DNA of 64,000 bases, from NCBI RefSeq assembly GCF_001676615.1, contig NZ_LYXZ01000039.1, forward strand, positions 1-64,000, read 5' to 3'. The stretch comes from Labrys sp. WJW. GTDB taxonomy: Bacteria; Pseudomonadota; Alphaproteobacteria; Rhizobiales; Labraceae. Each line of letters begins with the position of its first letter. Within the stretch, counting starts at the first letter, position 1. The translations under genes were made by a program, and so were the position numbers. Below, one piece after another: positions 35,225 through 44,060 of the stretch. The notes beneath the pieces are model-generated. The model saw only the letters and a program-made list of their open reading frames with translations, did not search any database and was not told the origin of the DNA.

Positions 35225-35731
35225 ATGGAAAAAATGATCGAGCGCTGCCTCGTCGCCTCGCGCTGGGTGCTGGCGCCCTTCTATATCGGGCTGGTCATCG
35301 CCTTGTTCGTCGTCCTGCTGAAATTCGGGCAGGAACTGCTCCATTATGTCGTGGGCGCCTATGGCTTCACGACCGAGGAAACGGTGATCGGCGTGCTGGA
35401 GCTGGTCGATCTGGCCCTGCTCGGCAGCCTGATCCTGATCGTCATCTTCTCGGGCTATGAGAATTTCGTCTCGAAGATCGATGGTACCGAACATCTGTCC
35501 TGGCCGTCCTGGATGACCAAGGTCGATTTCGCCGGCCTCAAGCTCAAGCTGCTGGCCTCGATCGTGCTGATCTCCGCCATCCAGCTCCTGAAGGGCTTCA
35601 TGCAGATCGAGAAGCTGACCGACCGCGACCTCTACTGGCTGGTCGGCATCCACATGGTGTTCATGATCTCGGGCGTATTGCTGGCCTTTTCCGACCTGCT
35701 GCAGGCCAAGGCGGGCCATCCCGACGACTGA
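35225..35731 (+). CDS. YqhA / UPF0114 family inner-membrane protein
   Basis: Function unknown. 168 residues. Four hydrophobic helices can be read (about 12-34, 60-80, 105-125 and 138-158), with the family signatures ERCLVASRWVLAPFYIGL and GYENFVSKIDG. The C-terminus ends just after the last helix. The weak spacing to folB (124 bases) leaves room for its own promoter; no strong ribosome site is seen in front of the ATG. Confidence 0.9.
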   Translation: MEKMIERCLVASRWVLAPFYIGLVIALFVVLLKFGQELLHYVVGAYGFTTEETVIGVLELVDLALLGSLILIVIFSGYENFVSKIDGTEHLSWPSWMTKVDFAGLKLKLLASIVLISAIQLLKGFMQIEKLTDRDLYWLVGIHMVFMISGVLLAFSDLLQAKAGHPDD

Positions 35732-35782
35732 CGTCGTCTCGCCCCGGGCACCGCCCGTTTCCTTGCGTGCGGCGCCGTGGAC

Positions 35783-36727
35783 CTATGGCGCCGCGATGAC
35801 CTGGCTGCAGGCGGCGGGCAGATCGCTCAGAGTGAGCTGGCGCGGCGGGTGCGGAGGCTTGGGGCGCGGCTTGGGATGCAGCACCGCATCCGAGAACCAG
35901 TAATCGAGTTCCTTGCCGCAGCCCTCGTCGCCTGTCGGCGGCTTTTGCGGCGTGCAGGTCGGGCTGCCGCGCGGGCAGGTGATGCGGACATGGAAATGAT
36001 AGTCGTGCCCATACATCGGGCGCACCTTGCCGAGCCAGGAGCGGTCGCCGGTGGCGTCGCGGCACATCGCCTTCTTGATGGCGGCGTTGACGAAGATGCG
36101 TTCGACCGCCGGATCCTGGGCGGCGGCGCGCACGATGCCCATCTGGCCGGCGGTCCAGGCGCGCGAGACGTCGAGCCGGTCCGGGCGTACCATCATCACG
36201 GCACTCTTGGTCTCACGCTCGGCGACGCTCAGCCGGCGGTTCGGCATGGGGGTCAGCCAGATGTCGGCGTCGAGGCCGATCTGATGCGAGGCATGGCCCG
36301 TCAGCATCGGGCCGCCGCGCGGCTGCGCCATGTCGCCGATCAGGATGCCGGGCCAGCCCGCCACGGTCGGGGCCTTGGCCGCGAGATTCTTCACCACCCG
36401 GATGACGGCAGCATTGCCCCAGGCGCGATTGCGTGAGGGGCGCATGACCTGCCAGGTCGGTCCATCGGCCGGCAGTTCCACGCCGTTCGACAGGCAGCCC
36501 TTGGCGTAGAAGCCGATGGAGCCGAGGCCGATATTGGCCGCTGTTTCGGCGCGGCCGAAGAGCTGCTTGGCGGGGGTGGCGGCCGTCACCGCGCCGAGCG
36601 GCGGCAGTTTGTAGCCGGGCGGGGTAATGTCTTGCGACAGGGCCGGCGTATGGCTCGCCAGGGTCAGCAGCGCCGCCGCCGGCAGGGCAGCCTTGAACGA
36701 CGGAAAGATCCTGGCGAAACGGCGCAT
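35783..36727 (-). CDS. mepA: Penicillin-insensitive murein endopeptidase
   Basis: Periplasmic zinc endopeptidase that cuts the D-Ala-meso-DAP cross-links of peptidoglycan, including after L,D cross-links. 314 residues with a signal peptide ending ALS. The zinc-binding LAS motifs are intact: HASHQIGLDADIW with His148 and Asp155, and the later GHDYHFHVRI. Cys residues typical of the family are present (at least six), compatible with three disulfides. The Pro-rich C-terminal extension after GCGKELDYW is longer than in E. coli. Divergent from the YkuD gene, another cell-wall enzyme. Confidence 0.94.
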   Translation of the reverse strand: MRRFARIFPSFKAALPAAALLTLASHTPALSQDITPPGYKLPPLGAVTAATPAKQLFGRAETAANIGLGSIGFYAKGCLSNGVELPADGPTWQVMRPSRNRAWGNAAVIRVVKNLAAKAPTVAGWPGILIGDMAQPRGGPMLTGHASHQIGLDADIWLTPMPNRRLSVAERETKSAVMMVRPDRLDVSRAWTAGQMGIVRAAAQDPAVERIFVNAAIKKAMCRDATGDRSWLGKVRPMYGHDYHFHVRITCPRGSPTCTPQKPPTGDEGCGKELDYWFSDAVLHPKPRPKPPHPPRQLTLSDLPAACSQVIAAP

Positions 36728-36962
36728 GCATGCTCCCGCAAAGTGATTCGTGACGCCATCCTATCCTGTCTTTGCCGGAACGGCAGCATCGGGCGGCGCG
36801 GCCAGGGTTTCGGCGGGGCCGCCGGTGGACGGAAACCGAAAATTAACCATGTTCGATTCATGCTTTGTTCGGTTCCGGGTGGACTCGCATCCTGTGCAAA
36901 AGCGCATGGCGAATAAGGGCCCGGTACGGCCAATGTCAGCGAACCGCATCGAGGAACCTGTC

Positions 36963-37412
36963 ATGCCTGCCCTGCATCTGAGCGCGAAATTCCGCTGGAT
37001 CGCCGTTGCCTTCACGCTCTTCGCCGCCACGCTCTGCCAGCTGGCCCCGGCTTCCGCCGGCGTCGTGGCCAAGGTCGATATCGCCAGGCAGCGCATGACC
37101 GTGATCGTGGACGGCAATGTCGAGGCGGTCTGGGCCGTGTCGACGGCACGGCGCGGCTACTATACCCCGCGCGGCGTCTACCGTCCCAAGCTGCTCAAGC
37201 GCATGCACTACTCGAAGAAATACGACAATTCGCCGATGCCCTATTCGGTGTTCTTCAAGGGCGGCTATGCGGTGCATGGCACCTATTCGGTCAAGCAGCT
37301 CGGCCGTGCCGCCTCCCATGGCTGCATCCGGCTGGCGCCATCCCACGCAGCGGCCCTCTACCAGCTCATCCGGCACCGAGGCATGTCGGATACGCGCGTG
37401 GTGATCGGCTAG
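36963..37412 (+). CDS. L,D-transpeptidase (YkuD domain)
   Basis: Forms 3-3 cross-links or attaches proteins to peptidoglycan. 149 residues, a minimal single-domain version, from the ATG at 36963 (GAGGAA upstream). Signal peptide of about 31 residues (ending ASA). The YkuD signature has His105, His119 and the nucleophile Cys121 (HGTYSVKQLGRAASHGCIRL). No LysM or other binding domain. An in-frame ATG ten codons earlier is possible but less likely. Together with the divergent mepA it makes a small cell-wall remodelling locus. Confidence 0.92.
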   Translation: MPALHLSAKFRWIAVAFTLFAATLCQLAPASAGVVAKVDIARQRMTVIVDGNVEAVWAVSTARRGYYTPRGVYRPKLLKRMHYSKKYDNSPMPYSVFFKGGYAVHGTYSVKQLGRAASHGCIRLAPSHAAALYQLIRHRGMSDTRVVIG

Positions 37413-37584
37413 CCCGCGGATTTCACCGGGCGAGGCCGGTAATAGCCACGAATCTGCATATCAGCCGTGCACATTCGCGCGAGAAGCCGTTCCGCTCCTT
37501 GACGCTGGGCCGGTGCATTCCTAGCTTGAGGGCAACGGATATTTGCATGGCGATTCCGCCATTCCCGCTGTGGAGATTCTCGAA

Positions 37585-37914
37585 ATGGGTGCCAACACGA
37601 TCAAGGTCACGGATGCCTCCTTCGCCAATGACGTGCTGAATTCGGCCGAGCCGGTCGTCGTCGATTTCTGGGCCGAATGGTGCGGCCCTTGCCGCATGAT
37701 CGCGCCCGCCCTCGACGAGATCGCCACCGAGATGGCCGGCAAGGTCAAGATCGCCAAGCTGAACGTCGACGAGAACCCGCAGATCGCCTCGCAGTTCCGG
37801 GTGATGTCGATCCCGATGCTGATCGTCTTCAAGGACGGCAAGCCCGTCGCCCAGAAGGTCGGGGCCGCTCCCAAGGGCGAGCTGTCGCGCTGGGTTTCGG
37901 CTTCGGCGGCCTGA
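37585..37914 (+). CDS. trxA: Thioredoxin
   Basis: General dithiol reductant. 109 residues from the ATG at 37585 (GGAG twelve bases upstream). The active site is the canonical Trp-Cys-Gly-Pro-Cys with Cys33 and Cys36, preceded by VVVDFWAEW; the cis-Pro lies in MSIPMLIVFKDG. No signal peptide in this form, so cytosolic; the upstream in-frame extension has no ribosome site. In many alphaproteobacteria trxA sits beside addA and folC; here it ends at a shared terminator with a BKACE gene. Confidence 0.95.
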   Translation: MGANTIKVTDASFANDVLNSAEPVVVDFWAEWCGPCRMIAPALDEIATEMAGKVKIAKLNVDENPQIASQFRVMSIPMLIVFKDGKPVAQKVGAAPKGELSRWVSASAA

Positions 37915-37949
37915 GGCGAGAATTCGCTTCACCCTCTGTTCTGTGAATG

Positions 37950-37974
37950 AAGGCGGCCTCAGGGCCGCCTTTTT
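37950..37974. terminator. Bidirectional intrinsic terminator
   Basis: AAGGCGGCC and GGCCGCCTT form a 9-bp stem with a four-base loop, followed by TTTTT on the plus strand. It ends trxA and also lies directly after the stop of the convergent BKACE gene. Confidence 0.92.
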
Positions 37975-38810
37975 CATGCGGTCAGCGTCGCCGCCCGCAG
38001 GGCGTCCGCATCGCCGATCCTCAAGCCGGCAGCCTCGATGGCCTGCCGGGCCCGCGCCACCAATTCGGCATTGTCCCGGGCGAGCGTGCCGTCGGGACGA
38101 TGGAGGTTGTTCTCGAAGCCGACACGGGCGTGCCCGCCCAGCAGGGCTGCGGCGGTGACGCAGGCCGCCTCCTGGGGTCCGAAGGCGCACAGGCTCCAGG
38201 GATCGAAGCGTGGCATGTCCTCGGCGAGGAAGGGCAGGAGATCGGCGGGGCGTGACGTCTGGTCCGTCGTATAGCGGCCGAGCACATAAAGCACTGGCAG
38301 CTTCTCGTAGGGGATGAGGCCGCGCCGCTGCAGGTCGGCAAGGCGCCTGGCTTCGTCCGGCGTGTAGAGGATGATCTGCGGCATGGCGCCGATCAGCCTG
38401 AGAAAAAGCAGCAATTCGGCAAAGGCGGCTTCCTCGCCGGCATCGGGCACCAGTTCGCGCAGGGCGAGCGATACCGCTTCCGGCCGCGTTTCGCGGATGA
38501 CGGCCCGTTGGTCCGCCGGCGAATAGAGGCCGAGCGCCTCCGAGGTGACCTGCACCACGAGATCCTTGCCCGTCGCGGCGGCAATCGCGGCGATGACGGC
38601 GCGATAGGCCTCGGCATCGAGCAGATGGCTGCCGTCCCTACGCCGGACATGGACATGAATCATGGCCGCGCCGGCCTCCAGGCAGCCCGCCGCCGTCTGC
38701 GCCAGGGCGGAGGTCGTCATCGGCAGGGCGGGATGATCCGCCTTGGTCCGCCGGCCGCCATTGGGGGCGACGGCAATGAAACGCGGGGCGCAATCCAGCG
38801 TAGCCGACAA
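37974..38810 (-). CDS. BKACE-family beta-keto acid cleavage enzyme (DUF849)
   Basis: Zinc enzymes that condense a beta-keto acid with acetyl-CoA and cleave it to acetoacetate (or analogue) and a new CoA ester. 278 residues. N-terminal AVAPNGGRRTKADHPALP and the metal-binding HVH at His52 and His54 (MIHVHVRRRDG) are diagnostic. The later residues GFENNLHRPDG (Glu metal ligand/acid) and QVTSEALG are present. BKACE clades differ in substrate, and this one cannot be placed without a tree. The gene is divergent from the RpiR regulator and class-III aminotransferase, so it may take the keto acid made by the latter. Confidence 0.9.
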   Translation of the reverse strand: MSATLDCAPRFIAVAPNGGRRTKADHPALPMTTSALAQTAAGCLEAGAAMIHVHVRRRDGSHLLDAEAYRAVIAAIAAATGKDLVVQVTSEALGLYSPADQRAVIRETRPEAVSLALRELVPDAGEEAAFAELLLFLRLIGAMPQIILYTPDEARRLADLQRRGLIPYEKLPVLYVLGRYTTDQTSRPADLLPFLAEDMPRFDPWSLCAFGPQEAACVTAAALLGGHARVGFENNLHRPDGTLARDNAELVARARQAIEAAGLRIGDADALRAATLTA

Positions 38811-38837
38811 AATCCGTCTCCGAATGAGGATTCATTT

Positions 38838-38862
38838 GTATCAATATTATAGCATATGATAC
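38838..38862. promoter_or_regulatory. Inverted repeat in BKACE-RpiR divergent promoter
   Basis: GTATCA-N13-TGATAC at 38838-38862, in an AT-rich 88-base divergent intergenic region. Probable operator for the RpiR-type protein encoded next to it, placed to control both directions. Assignment by position. Confidence 0.5.
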
Positions 38863-38898
38863 GTTTGTTTCAATAATCCCTCCGATGGAGCGCAGGGC

Positions 38899-39813
38899 AT
38901 GAACGGGCTTGTGGATCTCGACGGCTTGGCCGCGGAGATCGTCAGAGGCTTCGACGCGATGCCGGCGCAGATCAGGGCCGCTGCCCGTTATGTGCTGGAG
39001 AATCCGCGCGATGTCGCCCTTTTGTCGATGCGGGAACAGGCGCGTCGCGCCGGCGTGCAGCCGGCGACCATGATGCGTCTCGCCCGGCAATTGGGCTTTG
39101 ACGGTTACGAGGCCCTGCGGGAACTGCATGCCGACACATTGCGGGAGGCGCAGACGGGCTTCGCAGGCAAGGCGGGAGACCACCTCACCCGGCAGGAGCG
39201 CGGTGGCGACGAAGACCTGGCCGCAGCCATGCTCGGTATGCTCGGCGCCCAGCTTGGCGGGCTTGCGGCAGCCAGGCCGCTTGCCGCATTCGCCGGTGCC
39301 GCGCAGGCTCTTGCTTCGGCCCGCCGCATCCATTGCCTCGGTCTCAGGGCGAGCCATCCCGTTGCCTGGCACCTGCATTATGCGCTCACCCTGATCGGTA
39401 GGCCCAGCGTGCTGCTCGACGGGATCGCCGCCATCGGGGCCGACGCCCTCGTCGATGCCGCTCCGGGCGAGGTGATGGTGGCCGTCAGCCTGCAGCCTTA
39501 TACGCGCCTAACCCTCGAACTCGCCGAGCATGCCGCTTCGCGCGGGCTGTCCATCCTCGCCATCACCGACAGCGAGGTGGCGCCTCTGGCCAGGATCTCC
39601 CGCCATCATCTCGTCGTGCCGACGGCCAGCCCCTCCTTCCTGCATGCCGTGACGCCGGCCTTTGCCGCGGCCGAGGTGCTGGCTGCGCTGGTGGCGGGCC
39701 ATGACGGCGAGGCGGCGCTCGCCGCCCTGCGGCGCGCGGATGCGCATCTGGCCGCCCTCGGCACCCATCTGACCCGACGTCCGCAGCCGAAACTCCCGGG
39801 AACCTCGCCATGA
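38899..39813 (+). CDS. RpiR/MurR-family transcriptional regulator
   Basis: 304 residues. N-terminal RpiR helix-turn-helix (about 1-75; MPAQIRAAARYVLENPRDVALLSMREQARRAGV split over residues 21-53, then PATMMRLARQLGFDGYEALR). A SIS sugar-phosphate-binding domain occupies about 130-270 (RRIHCLGLRASHPVAWHLHYAL; GLSILAITDSEVAPLAR). The SIS ligand is usually a phosphosugar, but members of this family also control amino-acid and keto-acid use. ATGA overlap with the following aminotransferase gene shows they are one operon. Confidence 0.92.
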   Translation: MNGLVDLDGLAAEIVRGFDAMPAQIRAAARYVLENPRDVALLSMREQARRAGVQPATMMRLARQLGFDGYEALRELHADTLREAQTGFAGKAGDHLTRQERGGDEDLAAAMLGMLGAQLGGLAAARPLAAFAGAAQALASARRIHCLGLRASHPVAWHLHYALTLIGRPSVLLDGIAAIGADALVDAAPGEVMVAVSLQPYTRLTLELAEHAASRGLSILAITDSEVAPLARISRHHLVVPTASPSFLHAVTPAFAAAEVLAALVAGHDGEAALAALRRADAHLAALGTHLTRRPQPKLPGTSP

Positions 39814-41153
39814 GCCATCTGCTCCATCGTGCTGCCAACGCCGTCATGCCGGTCGCCGTCGGTGGGCATGGCATCGAGCTGATCGATGCCGCCGGCAAGC
39901 GCTATATCGATGCTTCCGGCGGTGCCGCCGTCTCCTGCCTCGGCCATGGCCACCCGGCCGTGCTGGAAGCCCTGCACCGGCAGCTCGATAGGCTTGCCTA
40001 TGCCCATACCTCCTTCTTCACCACCGATGTCGCCGAACGGCTGGCGGATTGCCTGATCGCCCATGCGCCGGCCGGGTTGGAACGGGCCTATCTCGTCAGT
40101 GGCGGCTCGGAGGCGGTCGAGGCGGCCCTGAAGATGGCGCGGCAATATTTCGTCGAGAAGGGGCAGCCGCGGCGCCGGCATGTGATCGCCCGGCGCCAGA
40201 GCTTTCACGGCAATACGCTGGCGGCCCTCGCCGCCGGAGGCAATCAGTGGCGCAGGGCCCAGTTCCAGCCGCTGCTGATCGAGACCCACCATATCGATCC
40301 CTGCTTCGCCTATCGCTTCCAGGCGCCGGGCGAGAGCGACGAAACCTATGCGGCGCGGGCCGCCCAGGCCCTCGAGGACAAGATTCTCGAATTGGGGCCG
40401 GACGAGGTCATCGCCTTCCTGGCCGAGACGGTGGTCGGCGCCACGGCAGGCGCGGTGCCGCCCGTCGCCGGCTACTTCACCCGCATCCGCGAGATCTGCG
40501 ACCGCTATGGTGTCCTGCTCATCCTCGACGAAGTGATGTGCGGCATGGGGCGCACGGGCACACTGCATGCCTGCGAACAGGAGGGGGTGGCGCCCGACCT
40601 CATGACCATCGCCAAGGGCCTCGGCGGCGGCTACCAGCCGATCGGCGCCGTCCTGCTCAGCGGCGCCATTTTCGAGGCCTTCGCCGGAGGCTCAGGCTTT
40701 TTCCAGCACGGCCATACCTATATGGGCCATGCCATGGCCGCCGCGGCCGCCCTGGCCGTGCAGGAGACAATCGCGCGCGATAATCTTCTCACCAATGTCG
40801 CAGCCATGGGCGATCGCCTGCAGGAACGGCTGGAACAGCGTTTCGCCAACCATGCCCATATCGGCGACATCCGGGGACGCGGCTTGTTCCGCGCCGTCGA
40901 GTTCGTCGCCGATCGCAACAGCAAGCAACCCTTCGACCCGGCGCTGAAATTCCATGCCGCCGTCAAGCGCGAGGCCATGGCGCGGGGGCTGATGGTCTAT
41001 CCGATGGGCGGCACGATCGACGGCGTCGAGGGCGACCATGTGCTGCTGGCGCCGCCCTTCATCATCGAGCGCAGCCAGGTCGATGCCGTGGTCGAGCGCC
41101 TGGGCGATGCCGTCGAGGCCGCCTTGGCCGGGTTGCCGGCGGCAGGGGCCTGA
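39810..41153 (+). CDS. Class-III (omega) PLP-dependent aminotransferase
   Basis: 447 residues. PLP Schiff-base Lys269 (TIAKGLGGGYQPIGA), the earlier SGGSEAVEAALKMARQY, RRQSFHGNTLAALA, and LLILDEVMCGMGRTG with the PLP-ring Asp. The family includes beta-alanine/pyruvate, GABA and 3-aminoisobutyrate transaminases; similarity to the omega-transaminases with AYAHTSFFTT suggests a beta- or omega-amino acid donor. Start overlaps the RpiR stop by four bases (39810-39813). A beta-amino acid donor would give a beta-keto acid, the substrate class of the divergent BKACE enzyme. Confidence 0.92.
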   Translation: MSHLLHRAANAVMPVAVGGHGIELIDAAGKRYIDASGGAAVSCLGHGHPAVLEALHRQLDRLAYAHTSFFTTDVAERLADCLIAHAPAGLERAYLVSGGSEAVEAALKMARQYFVEKGQPRRRHVIARRQSFHGNTLAALAAGGNQWRRAQFQPLLIETHHIDPCFAYRFQAPGESDETYAARAAQALEDKILELGPDEVIAFLAETVVGATAGAVPPVAGYFTRIREICDRYGVLLILDEVMCGMGRTGTLHACEQEGVAPDLMTIAKGLGGGYQPIGAVLLSGAIFEAFAGGSGFFQHGHTYMGHAMAAAAALAVQETIARDNLLTNVAAMGDRLQERLEQRFANHAHIGDIRGRGLFRAVEFVADRNSKQPFDPALKFHAAVKREAMARGLMVYPMGGTIDGVEGDHVLLAPPFIIERSQVDAVVERLGDAVEAALAGLPAAGA

Positions 41154-41422
41154 CCATCTTCCCGGCCGTGCCGAAGGCCAAGGAGACAAAGCTCTATCGA
41201 CGCAGGCCGGAATCCCGTCTAGCAATGAAGCCTTCGGAGCCGTGCGCTGCCGACAGGAGGGGAAAGCGGCCCACGCCGAGAAGGCCGGCAGTCCGGAGAA
41301 AACCGGGGTGACTGGGGCCTGATTCGCTCGCCCCCGTTTGAATCAGGCCATGAACTTCAAGGAAATCGGCGCGGCGTTCCGGCCTCGGGGGGCGGAAACC
41401 GCGCCATTCAGAGGAGGAGCCT

Positions 41423-43168
41423 ATGCACCGCGTCCGTCCGGTGACCGTCACCGGTCTTGTCGTCGCACTGACCTTCGCACCCCTTGCCGGGGCCAACGCC
41501 GCTTCGCCGGCGCCGGTGGAGGCCGAGCACGGCATGGTCGTCACCACCCAGCGCCTGGCCACCCAGGCCGGCGTGGATGTCCTCAAGAAGGGCGGCAATG
41601 CCATCGATGCCGCCGTGGCTGTTGGCTACACCCTGGCCGTGGTCTGGCCGGAAGCCGGCAATATCGGCGGCGGCGGCTTCATGACCATCCGCACCAAGGA
41701 CGGCAAGTCGACCTTCATCGATTTCCGCGAGCGGGCGCCCAACGCTGCCACCAAGAACATGTATCTCGACGGCAAGGGCAATCCGGTGAAGGGCGCCTCC
41801 ACGGACGGCTATCTCGCCGTCGGCGTGCCCGGCTCGGTGGCCGGCTTCGAATATGCCCGCGAAAAATACGGCTCGCTGCCGCGCAAGGATTTGATGGAAG
41901 CCGCCATCCGCTATGCCAAGGATGGCTATGTGCTCGGCCAAGGTGACGTCGCCTCCGTCAAGGAGAATGCCGACTGGCTCAAGCGCGACCCGAACGCGGC
42001 CAAGATCTTCCTCAAGGCCGACGGCACGCCCAATGCGGTTGGCGACACCTTCAAGCAGCCCGATCTCGCCGCCTCGCTCTCTGCCATCGCCGAGAAGGGC
42101 CAGGACGCCTTCTACAAGGGCGCGATCGCCGATGCCATTGTCAAGGCTTCCGCCGCCAAAGGCGGTATCCTGAAGAAGGAGGATTTCGAGCAGTACAAGG
42201 TTCGCGAGCTCGAGCCGGTGAAGTGCAACTATCGCGGCTACGACATCATCTCCTCGCCCCCGCCGAGCTCCGGCGGCGTGATCATCTGCGAGATCCTCAA
42301 CGTGCTGGAGGGCTATCCGCTCTCCTATCTCGGCGCCGATTCGGCCAACACCGTACATCTGATGGTGGAGGCGATGCGCTATGCCTATGTCGACCGCAAT
42401 TCCAGCCTGGGCGATCCCGATTTCGTCAAGAACCCTGTCCCGCACCTCCTCGACAAGAACTACGCCGCCGAGATCCGGGCGAAGATCAATCCCTACAAGG
42501 CCGGCGTCTCCGAGGAGCTGATGCCCAAGGGCATGGGCGAGTCCAAGGAAACCACGCATTATTCGATCATCGACAATGACGGCAATGCCGTCGCCGTCAC
42601 CTACACGCTCAACGGCTCCTATGGCGCCGGCGTGGTGGCGGAGGGTACCGGCATCCTGCTCAACAACGAGATGGACGATTTCACCGCCAAGCCCGGTGTG
42701 CCCAATCTCTACGGCCTGGTGCAGGGCGAGGCCAATGCCATCGAACCCAAGAAGACGCCGCTGTCCTCGATGAGCCCCACCGTGGTCACCAAGGACGGCA
42801 AGCCCTTCATGGTGATCGGCAGCCCCGGCGGTTCGCGCATCATCACCATCACGCTGCAGGCCATCCTCAACGTGATCGACCATGGCCTCGATATCCAGGA
42901 AGCCGTCGACGCGCCGCGCATCCACCATCAATGGCTGCCCGACCAGATCTATACCGAGCCCCAGGCGCTCTCGCCGGACACCGTCAAGCTGCTGGTCGAG
43001 ATGGGATATAAGGTTGACGAAGGCGATCCAGCCTGGCCGGTCTGGGGCAAGGCGGCCGGCATCCTGGTCGGCGGCAAGGATCTCGCCACCATCAAGAAGG
43101 GCGACGGCGCCCGCTACAACGGCGCCATGGACAGCCGCGTCGAGTCAGGCCTGGCGGCCGGCTATTGA
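41423..43168 (+). CDS. ggt: Gamma-glutamyltransferase (autocatalytically processed)
   Basis: Periplasmic enzyme that hydrolyses or transfers the gamma-glutamyl group of glutathione and related peptides, recovering cysteine sulfur. 581 residues with a signal peptide (ending ANA). Self-cleavage is expected before Thr377 (ETTHYSIID), creating the small subunit; Thr377 is the catalytic nucleophile. The glutamate-binding GSYGAGVVAEGTGILLNNEMDDF and GSPGGSRIIT loops are present. A strong ribosome site GAGGAGGAG precedes the ATG. Nothing odd. Confidence 0.97.
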   Translation: MHRVRPVTVTGLVVALTFAPLAGANAASPAPVEAEHGMVVTTQRLATQAGVDVLKKGGNAIDAAVAVGYTLAVVWPEAGNIGGGGFMTIRTKDGKSTFIDFRERAPNAATKNMYLDGKGNPVKGASTDGYLAVGVPGSVAGFEYAREKYGSLPRKDLMEAAIRYAKDGYVLGQGDVASVKENADWLKRDPNAAKIFLKADGTPNAVGDTFKQPDLAASLSAIAEKGQDAFYKGAIADAIVKASAAKGGILKKEDFEQYKVRELEPVKCNYRGYDIISSPPPSSGGVIICEILNVLEGYPLSYLGADSANTVHLMVEAMRYAYVDRNSSLGDPDFVKNPVPHLLDKNYAAEIRAKINPYKAGVSEELMPKGMGESKETTHYSIIDNDGNAVAVTYTLNGSYGAGVVAEGTGILLNNEMDDFTAKPGVPNLYGLVQGEANAIEPKKTPLSSMSPTVVTKDGKPFMVIGSPGGSRIITITLQAILNVIDHGLDIQEAVDAPRIHHQWLPDQIYTEPQALSPDTVKLLVEMGYKVDEGDPAWPVWGKAAGILVGGKDLATIKKGDGARYNGAMDSRVESGLAAGY

Positions 43169-43201
43169 GGCTGTCTCTCTACCTGAAAAGACCGTGACAT
43201 T

Positions 43202-43288
43202 TGTCATTGCCGGGCTCGACCCGGCAATCCAGTCCGGCTTTCGGGAGAACTCGACATCTGGATGCCCGGGTCAAGCCCGGGCATGACA
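43202..43288. repeat. Palindromic repeat of the GGGCTCGACCCGG type (family C)
   Basis: TGTCATTGCCGGGCTCGACC...CAATCCAG at the left and CTGGATGCCCGGGTCAAGCC...CATGACA at the right form ~31-bp imperfect inverted repeats around a short core. Elements with this sequence are widespread in Rhizobiales. It lies between the convergent ggt and grpE genes. Confidence 0.85.
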
Positions 43289-43308
43289 AGGATCGGTGTT
43301 TATTGGAT

Positions 43309-43962
43309 TCAGGCCTGCTTCTCTGCTTCGGCCGCCACCGGCTTCGGGCCGCCGCGGGCGACACCGACCATGGCCGGGCGCAGCACGCGCGAGCCGATCG
43401 AATAGCCGACCTGCACCACCTGGGCCACGGTGCCGTTGGGCACGGAGGGATCGGGCACCTCGAACATCGCCTGATGGAAGTTGGGATCGAAGCGTTCGCC
43501 CTTGGGGTCGAGCTTCTTGACGCCGTGTTTTTCGAGCGAGCGCAGCATTTCCTTTTCGGTGAGCTCGACGCCCTGCATCAAGGCTTTGACGGCATCGTCG
43601 CTCTCGCGTGCTTCTGCGGGGACGCTCGCCAGGGCACGTTCCATATTGTCGGCGACGCCGAGCATGTCGCCGGCGAATTTGGCGATGGCATATTGACGCG
43701 CATCGTTGAGCTCGCGCTCGCCGCGGCGGCGGACATTCTCGACCTCGGCCAGGGTGCGCAGCAGGCGATCCTTCAGCTCGGCATTCTCGGCCTGCAGCTT
43801 GCTGAGGACCTCGAAGGCTTCGTCGTTCGCCGCGGTCTGGTCGGCGCCGGCCTGTTCGCCACCAGCCTGGCCCGTGCTGTCGGCCGTCGGCGCCGCCGTG
43901 GCGGCCGCCTCGGCCGCAGGGCGGGTCTCGGTTTCGGCTGCGGGTTTGGTCTTGCTGGTCAT
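43309..43962 (-). CDS. grpE: Nucleotide exchange factor GrpE
   Basis: Releases ADP from DnaK. 217 residues. The first ~50 are Ala/Thr/Glu-rich and disordered, then the long dimerising helix (FEVLSKLQAENAELKDRLLRTLAEVENVRRR) and the C-terminal beta-wing (MFEVPDPSVPNGTVAQVVQVGYSIGSRVLRPAMVGVARG). hrcA and dnaK are not adjacent in this window. A family C repeat follows the stop. Confidence 0.96.
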   Translation of the reverse strand: MTSKTKPAAETETRPAAEAAATAAPTADSTGQAGGEQAGADQTAANDEAFEVLSKLQAENAELKDRLLRTLAEVENVRRRGERELNDARQYAIAKFAGDMLGVADNMERALASVPAEARESDDAVKALMQGVELTEKEMLRSLEKHGVKKLDPKGERFDPNFHQAMFEVPDPSVPNGTVAQVVQVGYSIGSRVLRPAMVGVARGGPKPVAAEAEKQA

Positions 43963-44060
43963 TTCACCTTTTCCAACTCATGTTCGGCCGGGATATCAGC
44001 GTCCTGGCCGATAAAATCAAGGGTTGATGCTGCGAGCAACCTCAATCCGCCCATTTTGAG

